Source of the DNA: CAZAKZ01 sp964485695
GTDB taxonomy: Bacteria > Planctomycetota > JAFGQW01
DNA length: 64,000 nucleotides
Assembly (NCBI GenBank): GCA_964485695.1
Contig: CAZAKZ010000009.1
Coordinates: 15,619-79,618, forward strand
Direction: 5' to 3'
Numbering within the stretch: position 1 is the first letter of the stretch; every line of letters begins with the position of its first letter. The position numbers and the translations under genes are program-made. The notes beneath the pieces are model-generated. The model saw nothing but the letters and a program-made list of their open reading frames with translations, ran no database searches and was not told where the DNA came from. Below, one piece after another: positions 8,733 through 18,013 of the stretch.

Positions 8733-11700
8733 TTGCCCGGCTGATCATTGAGAGCGATTGCTTTGCGGCAATGCGGACGTCCGATTCCGCGTCGTGACAG
8801 AGACGCTTCAGGGCGTCAATGGCCGGCTCGGCTGCCGCACGGAACTTGGACAGGGCCTCGGCGGCGCGAAGGCGCACGTACTTTTCCTCATCGGCCAGCA
8901 GCTCGACCAGAACGGGAATGGCGAGGTCCGGGCGCGCCTTGATGGCGCCGAGGGCTTCGGCCACCTCGGACCGCTGCATCGGGCCCGAGAGGAGAGGGAT
9001 CAGATGGGGGATTGCGTCTTTCGCTGCCGGGCCCATGGCGATCACCGCGCGGAGGGCCGAGTTGCTATGAGACTCGTTGCCTTGCATCTTCTTCAGCTCT
9101 TGAATGACCAGAGGGACAGCGGCTGCCGCCGCAGGGCCGATTCGCGCCAGGCCGGTAAGTGCCTGGTCGACCGTATACCAGTCTTTCGACGCGCGAATGG
9201 CCTCGATGAGGAGCGGCATTGGCTTCTCGGCTGTCGGGTCGAGGACCTTCAATTCTATGGCCGCTGCAATGCGAACCTCCTGAACGGTGTCCTCCATCGC
9301 CGGTCGCAGGGCAGAGATCACGGCCGGCGCCAGGTGCCGATTTCGATGGCCGATCTGGCCGAGCGCCCGGATGGCGCAGCGGCGCGCAAAAGAAGGAACG
9401 TCCCGCACAATGAACGCGGCAACGGGCGCGATGGCTTCCTTGCCGCACGAGGCAAGGAGCCGTGACGCACTCCAGGTCATGGATCCGCCCCTGGAGAGCA
9501 GCTTGATCAGGAGTGGAGCGGCCCAGCTGAGATCGTAGTAGTGGGGATCGACGTCTTGAATCGCCTCGCTGGCGAACAATGGATCCTCGAACAATGCCTC
9601 GAGCGCCGGGAGCGCCGGTTTCCCCATGCTGATCAGGGTCAAAACGGCCTCGCGCCGCAATGCACGCCGGCCGGATCGAGCCAGGGCCGCGATTTTCTCC
9701 GGGTTTGGGCCGGTCAACGCGATCAACGCCGAAGCTGCAGCCGAATGCACGTCTTCGTCTCCATGGTCGAACGCTGCCCGGATCGCGGGTAGCGCCTCTC
9801 TCGCGGCCCGGCCCATCCTTCCCAGCGTGGCTGCCGCCCTACGGGCATGCCAGTCGTCGTCGCCCCGGAGCAATCCGATCAGAACGGGAACCGATGGTTT
9901 GCCGAGTTTCTCCAGGCACTCCCATGCCAGCCACGCGTCCTCGTACGGCCCGCTCAGGGCTTCCACGAGCGTCTGGATCGCGCGCGCCTCCGTGGGATCG
10001 ATCCTGGCCAGGGCAAGCGCGGCGCGGACGCGAACGCGACCGTCCTTGTCCGCCAAGGCAGCCACAAGGTCCTCGGCCAAGGTAGCCCCCCCCTCCCCGG
10101 CGTGCTGGAAGGCCTCGGCGGCCGCCTCGCGCAATTGGGCCTTCGGCCGTTTCAGGGTTTGCGCCAGGGCCGAGCACACGGCCCGGCCGTGGACGTCGAT
10201 GCGGCCCAGGGACCGCGCAACAGCGCAGCGCACCTCCTCGTCCTCCTTCGGGTCCAGGAGGAGGGCAACGAGGGAGGACGTCGCGGCCCTGGCCGGCGGT
10301 CCGATGCGACCCAGCGCCCGGGCCGAGAACTGCCGCACGTACGGACTCCGGTTCTCGAGGCCGACGTGAAGAAGTGGAACCGCACCCGATCCGAGATCCC
10401 CGAGGAGTTCGAAGACGGGCAGGCGCACGGTTTTCGGTCGCTTCTCGAGCGCTTCGATGAGCGGGCCCACGGCTGGCCGGCCGATGCCCTGGAGCGCTTC
10501 GGCCGCGGCCTGGTTCCCTCGCCCCCCGAGTTCCTGAATCAGCATGGGAACGGCGGCTCCGGCGCTGTCGCCGATGGTGCCCAGGAGTCGCATGCCTTCC
10601 TCGCGCCTGTGCCCGGAACGGCCGTGGATCCACTCGAGGAGCCGGGGAACCGCGGACCGAGCGCAGGCGCCGGCATAGAAGAGAGCACAGAACGCGGCCG
10701 AATGGAGTTCGTACTCCGAGGCGTCCAGGGCGTCAAGCAAACAATCAAGGCCTCGACGACTCTCTTCGATCCTGAGCAGGGCCGCGGCGGCTGCGATTTG
10801 AACACGCGAGATCTTACCGAGCAGCAATCGATCCAGGTCCGATATCGCGGCCGCCGCCCCCGGCCCGATCCGGCCGAGGGCATCGGCCGCCGCGATCTGA
10901 ACCCGCGAGCTCGTGTCGCGCAGCCGTTTCCTGAGGGCCGGTGCCGCGGCCGCGGCGTCCGGCCCGATCTTGCCGAGCGTCTCGGCCGCCAGAGCCCGGG
11001 TCTCTTCGTTCTCCTCGTCGAGGAGCGGGGTGAGGAGCGGAACCGCTGCAGCGCCGAGGCCGGTGAGAACCTCGCCGAGCTGCGCCTGAAACGGTGCGCC
11101 AGTGCGAAGCCGGGCCGCGAGTGTGGGCGCGTGTGCGGGATCCAGTCCGATCTTGCCGAGCGCCCGTAGGGCGTCGGCGTCCTCCAGGTGCTTCAGCAAT
11201 GCAGGAATCGCCGCCCGGGCCTTGGGGCCAAACTCAGCGAGCGCTCTTGTGGCGCAGGTGCGGACGTAGCTTTTCTCGTCCTCGAGACGGCGCACGAGGG
11301 CTTCCACGACCGGCGCGGTCGCGACTCCGATGTCGCCGAGGGCTTCCGCCGCGGCATGTCGCACATTGTAGTAGTCGTCCTCGAGGGCATTGATCAGAGC
11401 CGGCACGGCAGCCTTTGCGCGAGGACCGATGCGGCCCAGCCCATGAGCAGCCCATTCTCGAACGTATGGCTGGTCGTCTTCCACGACCCATCGCGTCAGC
11501 TCGGGCACTGCGCCGAGGCGCCCGAGCGTGATCACCACCATGTACGAGCGGGCGTGGGCTTTCTCTTTGTCCAGAGTCCCGGCGAGGACCGGTATGACGC
11601 AGTCGGCCGCGGCGCCCATTCCATGCAGCACTCTCAGGACGGCTTCTCTTGCAAGCCAATCACCAGCTCGAAAGACTTCCATGAGAGTCGGGAGAGCGGG

Positions 11701-12501
11701 CGCGCCGATGCGGATGAGGGCTTCCTCCTCCGCCGCGTCCATCATTCCGCGTTTCTTCTGTTCCTCTTGGAAGGCCATGATGCCGTGGACCGGAGGCCAC
11801 TGCTTTGCTCCCCATCGGGTGCGGAACCGGTACGGCTCGGCCAAAAGGGCTGCGAGTGCCGGTGCGGCCTGTGATGCAGCTGGACCGAGCGCGGCCAGCG
11901 CATCAACGGCCTCCACGCGCCGGGGCGCGTCTGGATCCTGAAGCGCTTCAACCAGGACCGGAACCGCGTCCTCGGCATGCGCGCCGATGCGGGCAAGGGC
12001 GCAGGCCGCCTCGCGCCGGAGTCCGGGGTTGGGGTTCTTCAGGGCCACGAGCAATGCAGGCGCAGCGCTCTTTCCCTCGGCGCCCATGCGGCCGACAGCC
12101 CGGGCCGCTGCAACGCGTTTCTCGAGGTCCCCGTCCGCAAGCACCCGGGCCAGAAAAGACGCGACCTGGAGGGAGGTCGGCCCGTCCATGTTCCGGGCAA
12201 TCCGTTCGGAGAAATGAAACCTGGGTCGGTAACGACGTCGTGTGCGACGCTCGACCCACTCGTCCTCGAGGGCGTCATCGCACAAGGATTGCACCAGGAA
12301 GGGCACGACTTCATCCCCGAGTTCGAGAAGGCGGGCGCGAGCTTGTTTGCGGATCGAGGCGTCCCGGTCCCGGAGCTGCGCCACCAGCGCCTCGAATAGT
12401 GGTTTCTGCTCTAGTTGTGCGTCGGCGAATCCTATCCAGCTGAAAATGGCCACGGCAAGAGAAACGACGAGGAGCATGCGATTGCGGGTTGGACCTGCCA
12501 T
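8710..12501 (-). CDS. Very long exported HEAT-repeat protein
   Basis: The 1263-residue product starts at ATG 12501, with GGAGGGAG about 10 bases upstream. Residues 9-28 form a hydrophobic export signal (MLLVVSLAVAIFSWIGFADA). Almost all of the rest is HEAT/PBS-lyase-type repeats of about 35-40 residues, with the recurring units AAEALGDIG, AVPALINAL and VRxAAAxAL; I estimate well over twenty. No catalytic domain is seen. Such solenoids are protein-binding scaffolds. The gene follows the beta-helix gene by 40 bases on the same strand, so the two are probably co-transcribed. The internal codons are strongly GC-rich, as in the neighbours. Confidence 0.9.
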   Translation of the reverse strand: MAGPTRNRMLLVVSLAVAIFSWIGFADAQLEQKPLFEALVAQLRDRDASIRKQARARLLELGDEVVPFLVQSLCDDALEDEWVERRTRRRYRPRFHFSERIARNMDGPTSLQVASFLARVLADGDLEKRVAAARAVGRMGAEGKSAAPALLVALKNPNPGLRREAACALARIGAHAEDAVPVLVEALQDPDAPRRVEAVDALAALGPAASQAAPALAALLAEPYRFRTRWGAKQWPPVHGIMAFQEEQKKRGMMDAAEEEALIRIGAPALPTLMEVFRAGDWLAREAVLRVLHGMGAAADCVIPVLAGTLDKEKAHARSYMVVITLGRLGAVPELTRWVVEDDQPYVREWAAHGLGRIGPRAKAAVPALINALEDDYYNVRHAAAEALGDIGVATAPVVEALVRRLEDEKSYVRTCATRALAEFGPKARAAIPALLKHLEDADALRALGKIGLDPAHAPTLAARLRTGAPFQAQLGEVLTGLGAAAVPLLTPLLDEENEETRALAAETLGKIGPDAAAAAPALRKRLRDTSSRVQIAAADALGRIGPGAAAAISDLDRLLLGKISRVQIAAAAALLRIEESRRGLDCLLDALDASEYELHSAAFCALFYAGACARSAVPRLLEWIHGRSGHRREEGMRLLGTIGDSAGAAVPMLIQELGGRGNQAAAEALQGIGRPAVGPLIEALEKRPKTVRLPVFELLGDLGSGAVPLLHVGLENRSPYVRQFSARALGRIGPPARAATSSLVALLLDPKEDEEVRCAVARSLGRIDVHGRAVCSALAQTLKRPKAQLREAAAEAFQHAGEGGATLAEDLVAALADKDGRVRVRAALALARIDPTEARAIQTLVEALSGPYEDAWLAWECLEKLGKPSVPVLIGLLRGDDDWHARRAAATLGRMGRAAREALPAIRAAFDHGDEDVHSAAASALIALTGPNPEKIAALARSGRRALRREAVLTLISMGKPALPALEALFEDPLFASEAIQDVDPHYYDLSWAAPLLIKLLSRGGSMTWSASRLLASCGKEAIAPVAAFIVRDVPSFARRCAIRALGQIGHRNRHLAPAVISALRPAMEDTVQEVRIAAAIELKVLDPTAEKPMPLLIEAIRASKDWYTVDQALTGLARIGPAAAAAVPLVIQELKKMQGNESHSNSALRAVIAMGPAAKDAIPHLIPLLSGPMQRSEVAEALGAIKARPDLAIPVLVELLADEEKYVRLRAAEALSKFRAAAEPAIDALKRLCHDAESDVRIAAKQSLSMISRAIKRKRGE

Positions 12502-12541
12502 CAGCTCGTCTCCCTCCGGCAGTGGGGAATCGCGCTCTGGT

Positions 12542-14023
12542 TCAATGCACCCAGGCCGGCGCGTGCCGGGTCAGTTCCACCCCGACGAGCGCTTGCAGGA
12601 AAACACAGACCGGCGGCAGCGCCGCGGGGAGCGGGACCTTGAGATCGGTGACGCCCCGGAGGTCGGTCGACCCGAGGGGGATCACGCCGATGGGATCCTC
12701 GAGGACGAGCATGCCCGAGCCCGGAATCAGCACCGGGACCGTGCGGATCCGTGGGGTCATGCTCAAGCCCAGAAGGACGGCCCGGCCCGGGGATGAGACC
12801 GCACGCACCCAGAGCGTCGTGCCCGGCCTGGCACTGCCCACGGTGTAAAGATGGGTTCCGAACTCGTCAGCGCCGATGTCGATGGCTTTGCCGAGCACGC
12901 GCGGATTTCCATCCACGTCGTTTCCGCTCCGGGGCGGCGTCTTTCCCGTGTCGACGGCGGGAGATCCCGCGGACAGGTGCCAGTCGCCGCCGGCGAAATC
13001 GATGAGCCGCGGATCGACCGTGAGGTTGTTCGCGCCCCACTGGAGCGTCGCCTGCGGCCCGAGAACGATCGAAAGCACACCGCCTTCCACGATGGAGTGG
13101 TCGATCAACATCGACGTTTTCTGGGAGGTGAAGACGTGGTCCAGCCACGCGGTCGGCCCCTGGTTGGCGCGGTTGCCCCAGAAGATCGAGTTCTGGACGG
13201 TCCAGTTCGTGAGACGGTCCGTGTACACGCCCCCACCCCGGACGCCGGCCGTGTTCGAGACCACGGTGTTCTCGGAGAACTGGATCGTGGACCATTCACC
13301 CACGATGCCGCCGCCGTCTCCCGGCGTGGAGTTGCCGGCGATGACGTTGTCGGTCATCTGGAAGTACGAGCCGCCCTGGGCGAAGATCCCGCCCCCCGCA
13401 ATTTTCGCGGTGTTCCGCAGAATGCGATTGCCGATGAGGGTCAGGTGGGAGCTGTCGGCGTGGATTCCACCGCCGACGGTGTCGGAATGATTGTCGCATA
13501 TCAGGTTGCGCAGGACGCTGAGACCCACACGGATCCCGGGAAAGCCGATCCCGCCGCCGTTCCGCCCTCGATTCCGTTCGATGATGTTGTCCTGGATCAG
13601 TGAGTTGCCCCAGACCCGGATTCCGCCCGAGCTGTAAGGGGAATGATTCAAGGTGATGATGTTGTTCTGAATGGTGAGTTCGCCCGTGACGCCTGTCGCG
13701 CGCGCGTTGGTGATGGTGAAGCCGTCGATCACGCAGGTCGCAGGCCCGGTGACCGCCGGGATGGTCGACAGTGCGCCGTCTATGGTGGTCAGGTACGGCC
13801 CCGCGCTGCTCATAAGCACGACGGAATCGGCATTTTGCGGGAATTGCACGGTTTCCACGTACCGCCCGGGCGCCACCAGGATGGTGTCGCCCTTGCCGGC
13901 GACGGCCATGGCGCTCTTGATCGTGGGGTAGGGGCTCGGCACGCGCAGCGTTCGTTGCGCAAGCCCCCCCTGGGCCGCGATCACGACCGCGGCGACGAAG
14001 ATTGCCGGTATTCGAGCACGCAT
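12542..14023 (-). CDS. Secreted right-handed beta-helix protein with C-terminal beta domain
   Basis: ATG 14023 is preceded by GGAGG six bases upstream. The product has 493 residues. Residues 1-22 are a signal peptide ending GGLAQ. The helix entry motif PYPTIKSAMAVAGKGDTI is the usual start of secreted parallel beta-helix proteins. Coils follow with repeating N.I..N and GGGI units to about residue 330, then NLTVDPRLIDFAGGDWHLS and IDIGADEFG, a common ending of such helices. The last 105 residues or so (from LYTVGSARPGTT) form a separate beta domain with PLPAALP and QALVGVEL, closely matching the end of the 55320 protein. Beta-helices of this sort are often polysaccharide-binding or lyase-like; no active site can be assigned. 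Confidence 0.88.
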   Translation of the reverse strand: MRARIPAIFVAAVVIAAQGGLAQRTLRVPSPYPTIKSAMAVAGKGDTILVAPGRYVETVQFPQNADSVVLMSSAGPYLTTIDGALSTIPAVTGPATCVIDGFTITNARATGVTGELTIQNNIITLNHSPYSSGGIRVWGNSLIQDNIIERNRGRNGGGIGFPGIRVGLSVLRNLICDNHSDTVGGGIHADSSHLTLIGNRILRNTAKIAGGGIFAQGGSYFQMTDNVIAGNSTPGDGGGIVGEWSTIQFSENTVVSNTAGVRGGGVYTDRLTNWTVQNSIFWGNRANQGPTAWLDHVFTSQKTSMLIDHSIVEGGVLSIVLGPQATLQWGANNLTVDPRLIDFAGGDWHLSAGSPAVDTGKTPPRSGNDVDGNPRVLGKAIDIGADEFGTHLYTVGSARPGTTLWVRAVSSPGRAVLLGLSMTPRIRTVPVLIPGSGMLVLEDPIGVIPLGSTDLRGVTDLKVPLPAALPPVCVFLQALVGVELTRHAPAWVH

Positions 14024-14185
14024 GCTACACCTCCGCTCCGTTCAGTACATGGGAACTGGATTCAAGATCCCGGAACTATTATTACCGATCCGGAACCCAC
14101 CCGCAAGAACCGACGTCACCATGGACTTCCCAGCGAGATGGTGAGACACTTCAGAGATGTCGTTGGACCAGGAAGGCAAGGTGGA

Positions 14186-15031
14186 ATGCGGCTGACGCGA
14201 AGGCGATTTCTCAAGGCGAGCGCGGTGGCGGTCGCCGGTGCGCTCGGCGGGGGAGCCTACGCCCGCTTTGTGGAGCCCCGCTGGATCGCCGTCCGCGAAC
14301 GGGAGGTTGTCCTGGAGCGCAGTCGCCTGATCTCGCCGATCCGCGTGCTCCAGCTCTCCGACCTTCACTGGTCGAACGTCGTGTCCCTGGACTTCATCGA
14401 GAAAGCCGTCGCCCTCGGCCTGGAGCAAAAGCCGGACCTGATCTGCCTCACCGGCGACTACATCACGGCCGGGACGCGCCTTGATCTCGGCGACTTCGGA
14501 CGCGTCTTCTCGAAGCTGACCGCGGCGGCGCCCTGTTACGCTGTGCTCGGCAACCACGACGGCGGGAAGTGGAGTGCGCGGTGGGGAGGATTCAAGGACA
14601 CCCGCGCGATGACTCAGGTTCTCGAGGGAGCCGGCGTGCGGGTGCTAGCGGACACCGCCGCAGTTACCACGGTTCGCGACACCTCTCTCTGTATCGCAGG
14701 CACCACTGATCTGTGGTCCGACGCGTTCGCTCCGGCGCCGGCGTTTCGGTCCGGCGACAGAGACACTACGATCGTCCTGGCGCACAATCCCGACACCAAG
14801 GATGCCATCGGTGACTTCGCCTGGGACCTGATGCTGAGCGGCCACACCCACGGCGGCCAGGTCGCAATGCCCCTCCTCGGAACGCCGTTCGCGCCGGTCC
14901 TGGACCACGACTACGTGGCCGGCCTGAAGCCCTGGGAGAATCGCCACATCCACGTCTCGCGCGGGGTGGGCAACCTGCACGGCGTCCGGTTCAACTGCCG
15001 ACCGGAGGTGAATCTGGTGGTGATGCGGTAG
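14186..15031 (+). CDS. YaeI/YkuE-type metallophosphoesterase, Tat-exported
   Basis: The ATG at 14186 is chosen because it gives a 281-residue protein, the usual size, beginning with a twin-arginine signal (TRRRFLKASA). The calcineurin-like metal motifs are all present: LSDLHW (D59, H61), LTGDYITAG (D91), LGNHDGG (N123, H124) and GHTHGGQ near the C-terminus. Members of this family (E. coli YaeI, B. subtilis YkuE) are metal-dependent phosphodiesterases or phosphatases, and some are exported by the Tat system. The natural substrate is unknown. A GGAAGG/AAGGTGG stretch precedes the start. The 3' end overlaps the convergent membrane-protein gene by 41 bases. Confidence 0.9.
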   Translation: MRLTRRRFLKASAVAVAGALGGGAYARFVEPRWIAVREREVVLERSRLISPIRVLQLSDLHWSNVVSLDFIEKAVALGLEQKPDLICLTGDYITAGTRLDLGDFGRVFSKLTAAAPCYAVLGNHDGGKWSARWGGFKDTRAMTQVLEGAGVRVLADTAAVTTVRDTSLCIAGTTDLWSDAFAPAPAFRSGDRDTTIVLAHNPDTKDAIGDFAWDLMLSGHTHGGQVAMPLLGTPFAPVLDHDYVAGLKPWENRHIHVSRGVGNLHGVRFNCRPEVNLVVMR

Positions 15032-16097
15032 TAGGGAGCCTGGCCTCCACCACAATGGGCTGCGTATCGTGGACCAGGTTGTGGATGGTGATGGCCGTGG
15101 TCATGATGAGGTACGCCAGCAATACTGCGAAGAGTGCCTTTCGGCCGCGAGCCGGCCCGGTCCAGGTGAGGAGAAACCGGGCGATGAGGAAGGAGGAGAA
15201 CACCATGCAAATCATCATGACGTATCCGGCGGCAAAGGCGTCGCGCAGGATCAGGACATACAGGGGATAGGCAACAGACAGGAAGAAGAAGAGCACGTCG
15301 TGGCCGCGCGGGCCGCGCCAGATCACCCAGGCCGAGATCAGGACCGACAGCGCCATGCCCGTGCTGCCGAACTTGAACGCCACCTCGCTCCAGGTGGAGA
15401 AGTTCCTCTGGATCTCCAGGGATCTCCAGAGCGAATCGAAGCCGCTGCCGCCGCTGACGAGGTTGAACAGAAGAAACGGCACGACCATGCCCGCGCCGGT
15501 CAGGAGCAGTCCCCTTCCCCGGCCCCGGACCGCGAGATACCCGGCAAAGCCCAGCCAGAACACCACGGATGTGAACTTGAACAGGAACGCCAATCCCATG
15601 AACAGCGAGGCGAGAAACGTCCGGTCCTTTCTCAGGTAGACCAGGATGCCGGCCGAGAACAGGACGGCGCACGTCATGTCGTCCTGTTCGCCCGCGATGA
15701 CGTTCAAGTTCGTGCCGACGTAGAACGAGAAGAGAAAGAGCGCGACCGCGAGGACTTCGGGCGGGTACGCTTTCCGGCCGAGGCCGACCCCGATCCCGAA
15801 CAGGCCCAGGAAGCAGGCCAGATTGAACGCCTTCAATCCCGCAACGCCGGCATGATTGTGAATCCAGGCCCAGACCATCGGCCCCAGGAGGGTCTTGCTG
15901 TTGATCACCAGGGGCTCCGCGCCGCCTGAAAACCCGTCCTGAAGCGCCTTCCTTCCGAACTGGAGCGCGATGCTCACGTCTCCGTACACGAGATCCCCTG
16001 CCCACAGGATGAAGGCGACCTTGAACAGTACGGCCGCGGCCAGGATCGAGGACACGACGCGCCAGTCCGTCCAGGTACGGTTGCGCCGGTCTTCCAT
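14991..16097 (-). CDS. Polytopic membrane protein, GT-C glycosyltransferase-like
   Basis: ATG 16097 has GAGGAG upstream. The 368-residue product has about ten hydrophobic segments. The first loop contains an acidic stretch (WAGDLVYGDVSIALQFGRKA) at the place where GT-C enzymes have the catalytic aspartate, and a second loop has NLNVIAGEQDDMTCAVLF. This resembles the DUF2029/ALG-type membrane mannosyltransferases that use polyprenyl-phosphate sugars; the exact family is uncertain. The C-terminal tail is short and proline-rich. The gene converges on the metallophosphoesterase and diverges from the propeller-like gene at 16665 across a long palindrome. Confidence 0.72.
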   Translation of the reverse strand: MEDRRNRTWTDWRVVSSILAAAVLFKVAFILWAGDLVYGDVSIALQFGRKALQDGFSGGAEPLVINSKTLLGPMVWAWIHNHAGVAGLKAFNLACFLGLFGIGVGLGRKAYPPEVLAVALFLFSFYVGTNLNVIAGEQDDMTCAVLFSAGILVYLRKDRTFLASLFMGLAFLFKFTSVVFWLGFAGYLAVRGRGRGLLLTGAGMVVPFLLFNLVSGGSGFDSLWRSLEIQRNFSTWSEVAFKFGSTGMALSVLISAWVIWRGPRGHDVLFFFLSVAYPLYVLILRDAFAAGYVMMICMVFSSFLIARFLLTWTGPARGRKALFAVLLAYLIMTTAITIHNLVHDTQPIVVEARLPTTASPPDSPPVGS

Positions 16098-16664
16098 CTG
16101 AATTCGCTCCTCATGAGGATTTAAGGGAAACCACGAGCTCGGACGGAGACTCGTAGAGCATGACAGGCCCGGGAATCAAGCTGGAAAGCCCTTGCCACGC
16201 GGCGGGACCGCCGATCTCACGCCTGATTTTTTGCTCAAATCGAGCTATTTTCGGGGCGTGAGGCGCTTCACGGCCCGAAAATAGCTCGATTTGAGCAAAA
16301 AATCAGGCGTGAGATCGGCACCTGGCAAGATTCACTCGGCCCCCACCGAACTCCTGGAAACGAGGTCGGGATCGACAGGTCCCGGAGCCTCCGGCCTCTC
16401 CTACCCACGGCCTTCTCCGGAACTTGAACAACAGAGGCCTTTCAGCTGTCTCATATCGATATGACCTCGGCTGTATCGTGGAATCGGATTTCCGGAATTG
16501 AAACGCGCCCAAGCGGACCCAGGTGCAGGACCTTGACTGCCGGGGCGACCTCTGGGACCATGGCATGCGTTAGTGGTGAGTATGATCGAGTGACCCGGAG
16601 TCCTCAGTTCACCCATGCTTCACGTCCAATCCCTTTTGGCAATGGATAAGGAGTCGTATCTGCC
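16098..16664. other. Intergenic region between divergent genes; no gene seen
   Basis: These 567 bases separate two divergently transcribed genes and should contain both promoters. I see no credible coding frame. Besides the long palindrome at 16210-16319 there is a 14-bp perfect palindrome TCATATCGATATGA at 16451-16464, a possible operator. No clear sigma-70 -35/-10 pair is evident. Confidence 0.6.
16210..16319. repeat. 110-nt near-perfect palindrome (46-bp perfect arms)
   Basis: Bases 16210-16255 are the exact reverse complement of 16274-16319. The central 18 bases continue to pair with only one mismatch (16256/16273) and one G-T pair, leaving almost no loop. The arms are AT-richer than the surrounding DNA and contain GCTCAAATCGAGC. 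The location is between divergent promoters, so it is not an ordinary terminator for either flanking gene. It could be a miniature inverted-repeat element, a recombination or replication structure, or a protein site. Confidence 0.9.
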
Positions 16665-17918
16665 ATGAAAAAACTGATTCTATTCGGATGCCTGCTGGTC
16701 CTTACAGGGGGTCTGGTTGGCGCGCAGAACCACGTGAATGGATATGCCGGAATATCCACGAGCGGCAATGTCTATTTCCTGGATGGGGCCAACAAGCTGA
16801 CCACCGTGCTGGTGGGCACGAGTACCGAGTATGGAATGGTCATGGACCGCACCAACTCGCTGCTGATCGTGTTCGACGGCCCCGGCAACCTGGTCCAGGT
16901 CGATCCCATGACCCAGACCGTGGTGGGCACCCTGGGTGGACCCTTCTCGAGCCCCTACGACATGGCCGTGGACCAGAACGGCGACTACTTCGTCGTCAGC
17001 TCTTCCACGCTCTGGAAGCTGGATTCGACCAACAAGATCTCCACAGTCCTCACCGGACTCACATCGGCCTCGGGCGGCATGGACATCGACATCGATACGG
17101 GGGACCTCCTGGTACAGAGCCGCAGCACCCCCGATCCGCTCTGGCGCATCACCCGTGACGGAGCCTCGACCACCACCGTGGCCTCCGGCGGTGACCCGCG
17201 CTACGGCATCACCCAGCACATACCGACCGGCGACATCTTCACCGGCAGCTGCTGCGGAGATTTCTCACCCCCGGAGAACATCTTCCAGTACCCGGGCGGC
17301 ACCTCCATCGCCACGGTCTGGTTGAGCAGCGCCAGCCCGCCTGTGGGCGTCTACTCGCTCAAGGCGGATCGTTCCAGCGCCGCCAACCAGCGGCTCATCC
17401 TGGGCGCCTTCCGCCCATCGAGCACGCCCCGGGGTCCGGGCGGGATTTACACGGTGGATATCAGCACCAAGACGGTAAACCACCTGACCACTATCAATGC
17501 AAGCCTCTACGAGACCGAGATCCTCTACCGCAGAAACGTCCACAGCTACGCCACCGGCAAGGGCACCTGGAACATCGGGATCACGATCCCCGAGGATGCC
17601 GGCAAGACCTACGTCATGGCCGTCAGCGCCAGTGGCGTGCGTCCCGGCATCCCGTTCGCGGACGGAAGGCTGGCGAGCCTCACCCCGGACACGATCACCA
17701 TTGTCGGCCTGACCTCGGGTCTGGCGCCGTATTTGACCAACACCATGGGCACCCTGAGCGCTCAGGGCAAGGCCACGGCCAAGCTGAACCTGTCCTCCTT
17801 TGGACCGGTAGCCAATGGAGTAATCCTCTTCTTCGATGTGATGACCCTGGACCCGGCCGCGCCGCTGGGCATCAAGACCATCACCGATCCTCACGTGATC
17901 AAGGTGGAAGGATTGTAA
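16665..17918 (+). CDS. Secreted beta-propeller-like protein with C-terminal beta domain
   Basis: The 417-residue product starts MKKLILFGCLLVLTGGLVGA, a clean signal peptide; AAGGAG lies 11 bases upstream of the ATG. The body reads as strand-rich, propeller-like repeats (TSTEYGMVMDRTNSLLIV, GPFSSPYDMAVDQNGDYFV, SGGMDIDIDTGDLLV, GDPRYGITQHIPTGDIF), similar to SMP-30/NHL-type blades but not matching one family with certainty. The last 115 residues or so (from TWNIGITIPEDAGKTY) form a distinct domain with ASLTPDTITI, alignable with the tails of the 31212 and Kelch proteins. The 31212 gene appears to be a paralogue. The role is unknown, probably surface or secreted. An intrinsic terminator follows. 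Confidence 0.85.
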   Translation: MKKLILFGCLLVLTGGLVGAQNHVNGYAGISTSGNVYFLDGANKLTTVLVGTSTEYGMVMDRTNSLLIVFDGPGNLVQVDPMTQTVVGTLGGPFSSPYDMAVDQNGDYFVVSSSTLWKLDSTNKISTVLTGLTSASGGMDIDIDTGDLLVQSRSTPDPLWRITRDGASTTTVASGGDPRYGITQHIPTGDIFTGSCCGDFSPPENIFQYPGGTSIATVWLSSASPPVGVYSLKADRSSAANQRLILGAFRPSSTPRGPGGIYTVDISTKTVNHLTTINASLYETEILYRRNVHSYATGKGTWNIGITIPEDAGKTYVMAVSASGVRPGIPFADGRLASLTPDTITIVGLTSGLAPYLTNTMGTLSAQGKATAKLNLSSFGPVANGVILFFDVMTLDPAAPLGIKTITDPHVIKVEGL

Positions 17919-17948
17919 TCCTCTTCCCCTGATTCGACGCGAATCCAG

Positions 17949-17978
17949 AACGGGCGTCCCGTGGCGGGGCGCCCGTTT
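17949..17978 (+). terminator. Intrinsic terminator after the propeller-like gene
   Basis: A 13-bp stem (AACGGGCGTCCCG with CGGGGCGCCCGTT, one G-T pair) with a four-base loop is followed by TTTCC. It starts 30 bases after the stop at 17918 and lies between convergent genes, so it may serve both directions. Confidence 0.8.
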
Positions 17979-18013
17979 CCTGTCCGAATCCACACCCGAC
18001 GGCCCCATCCCCC

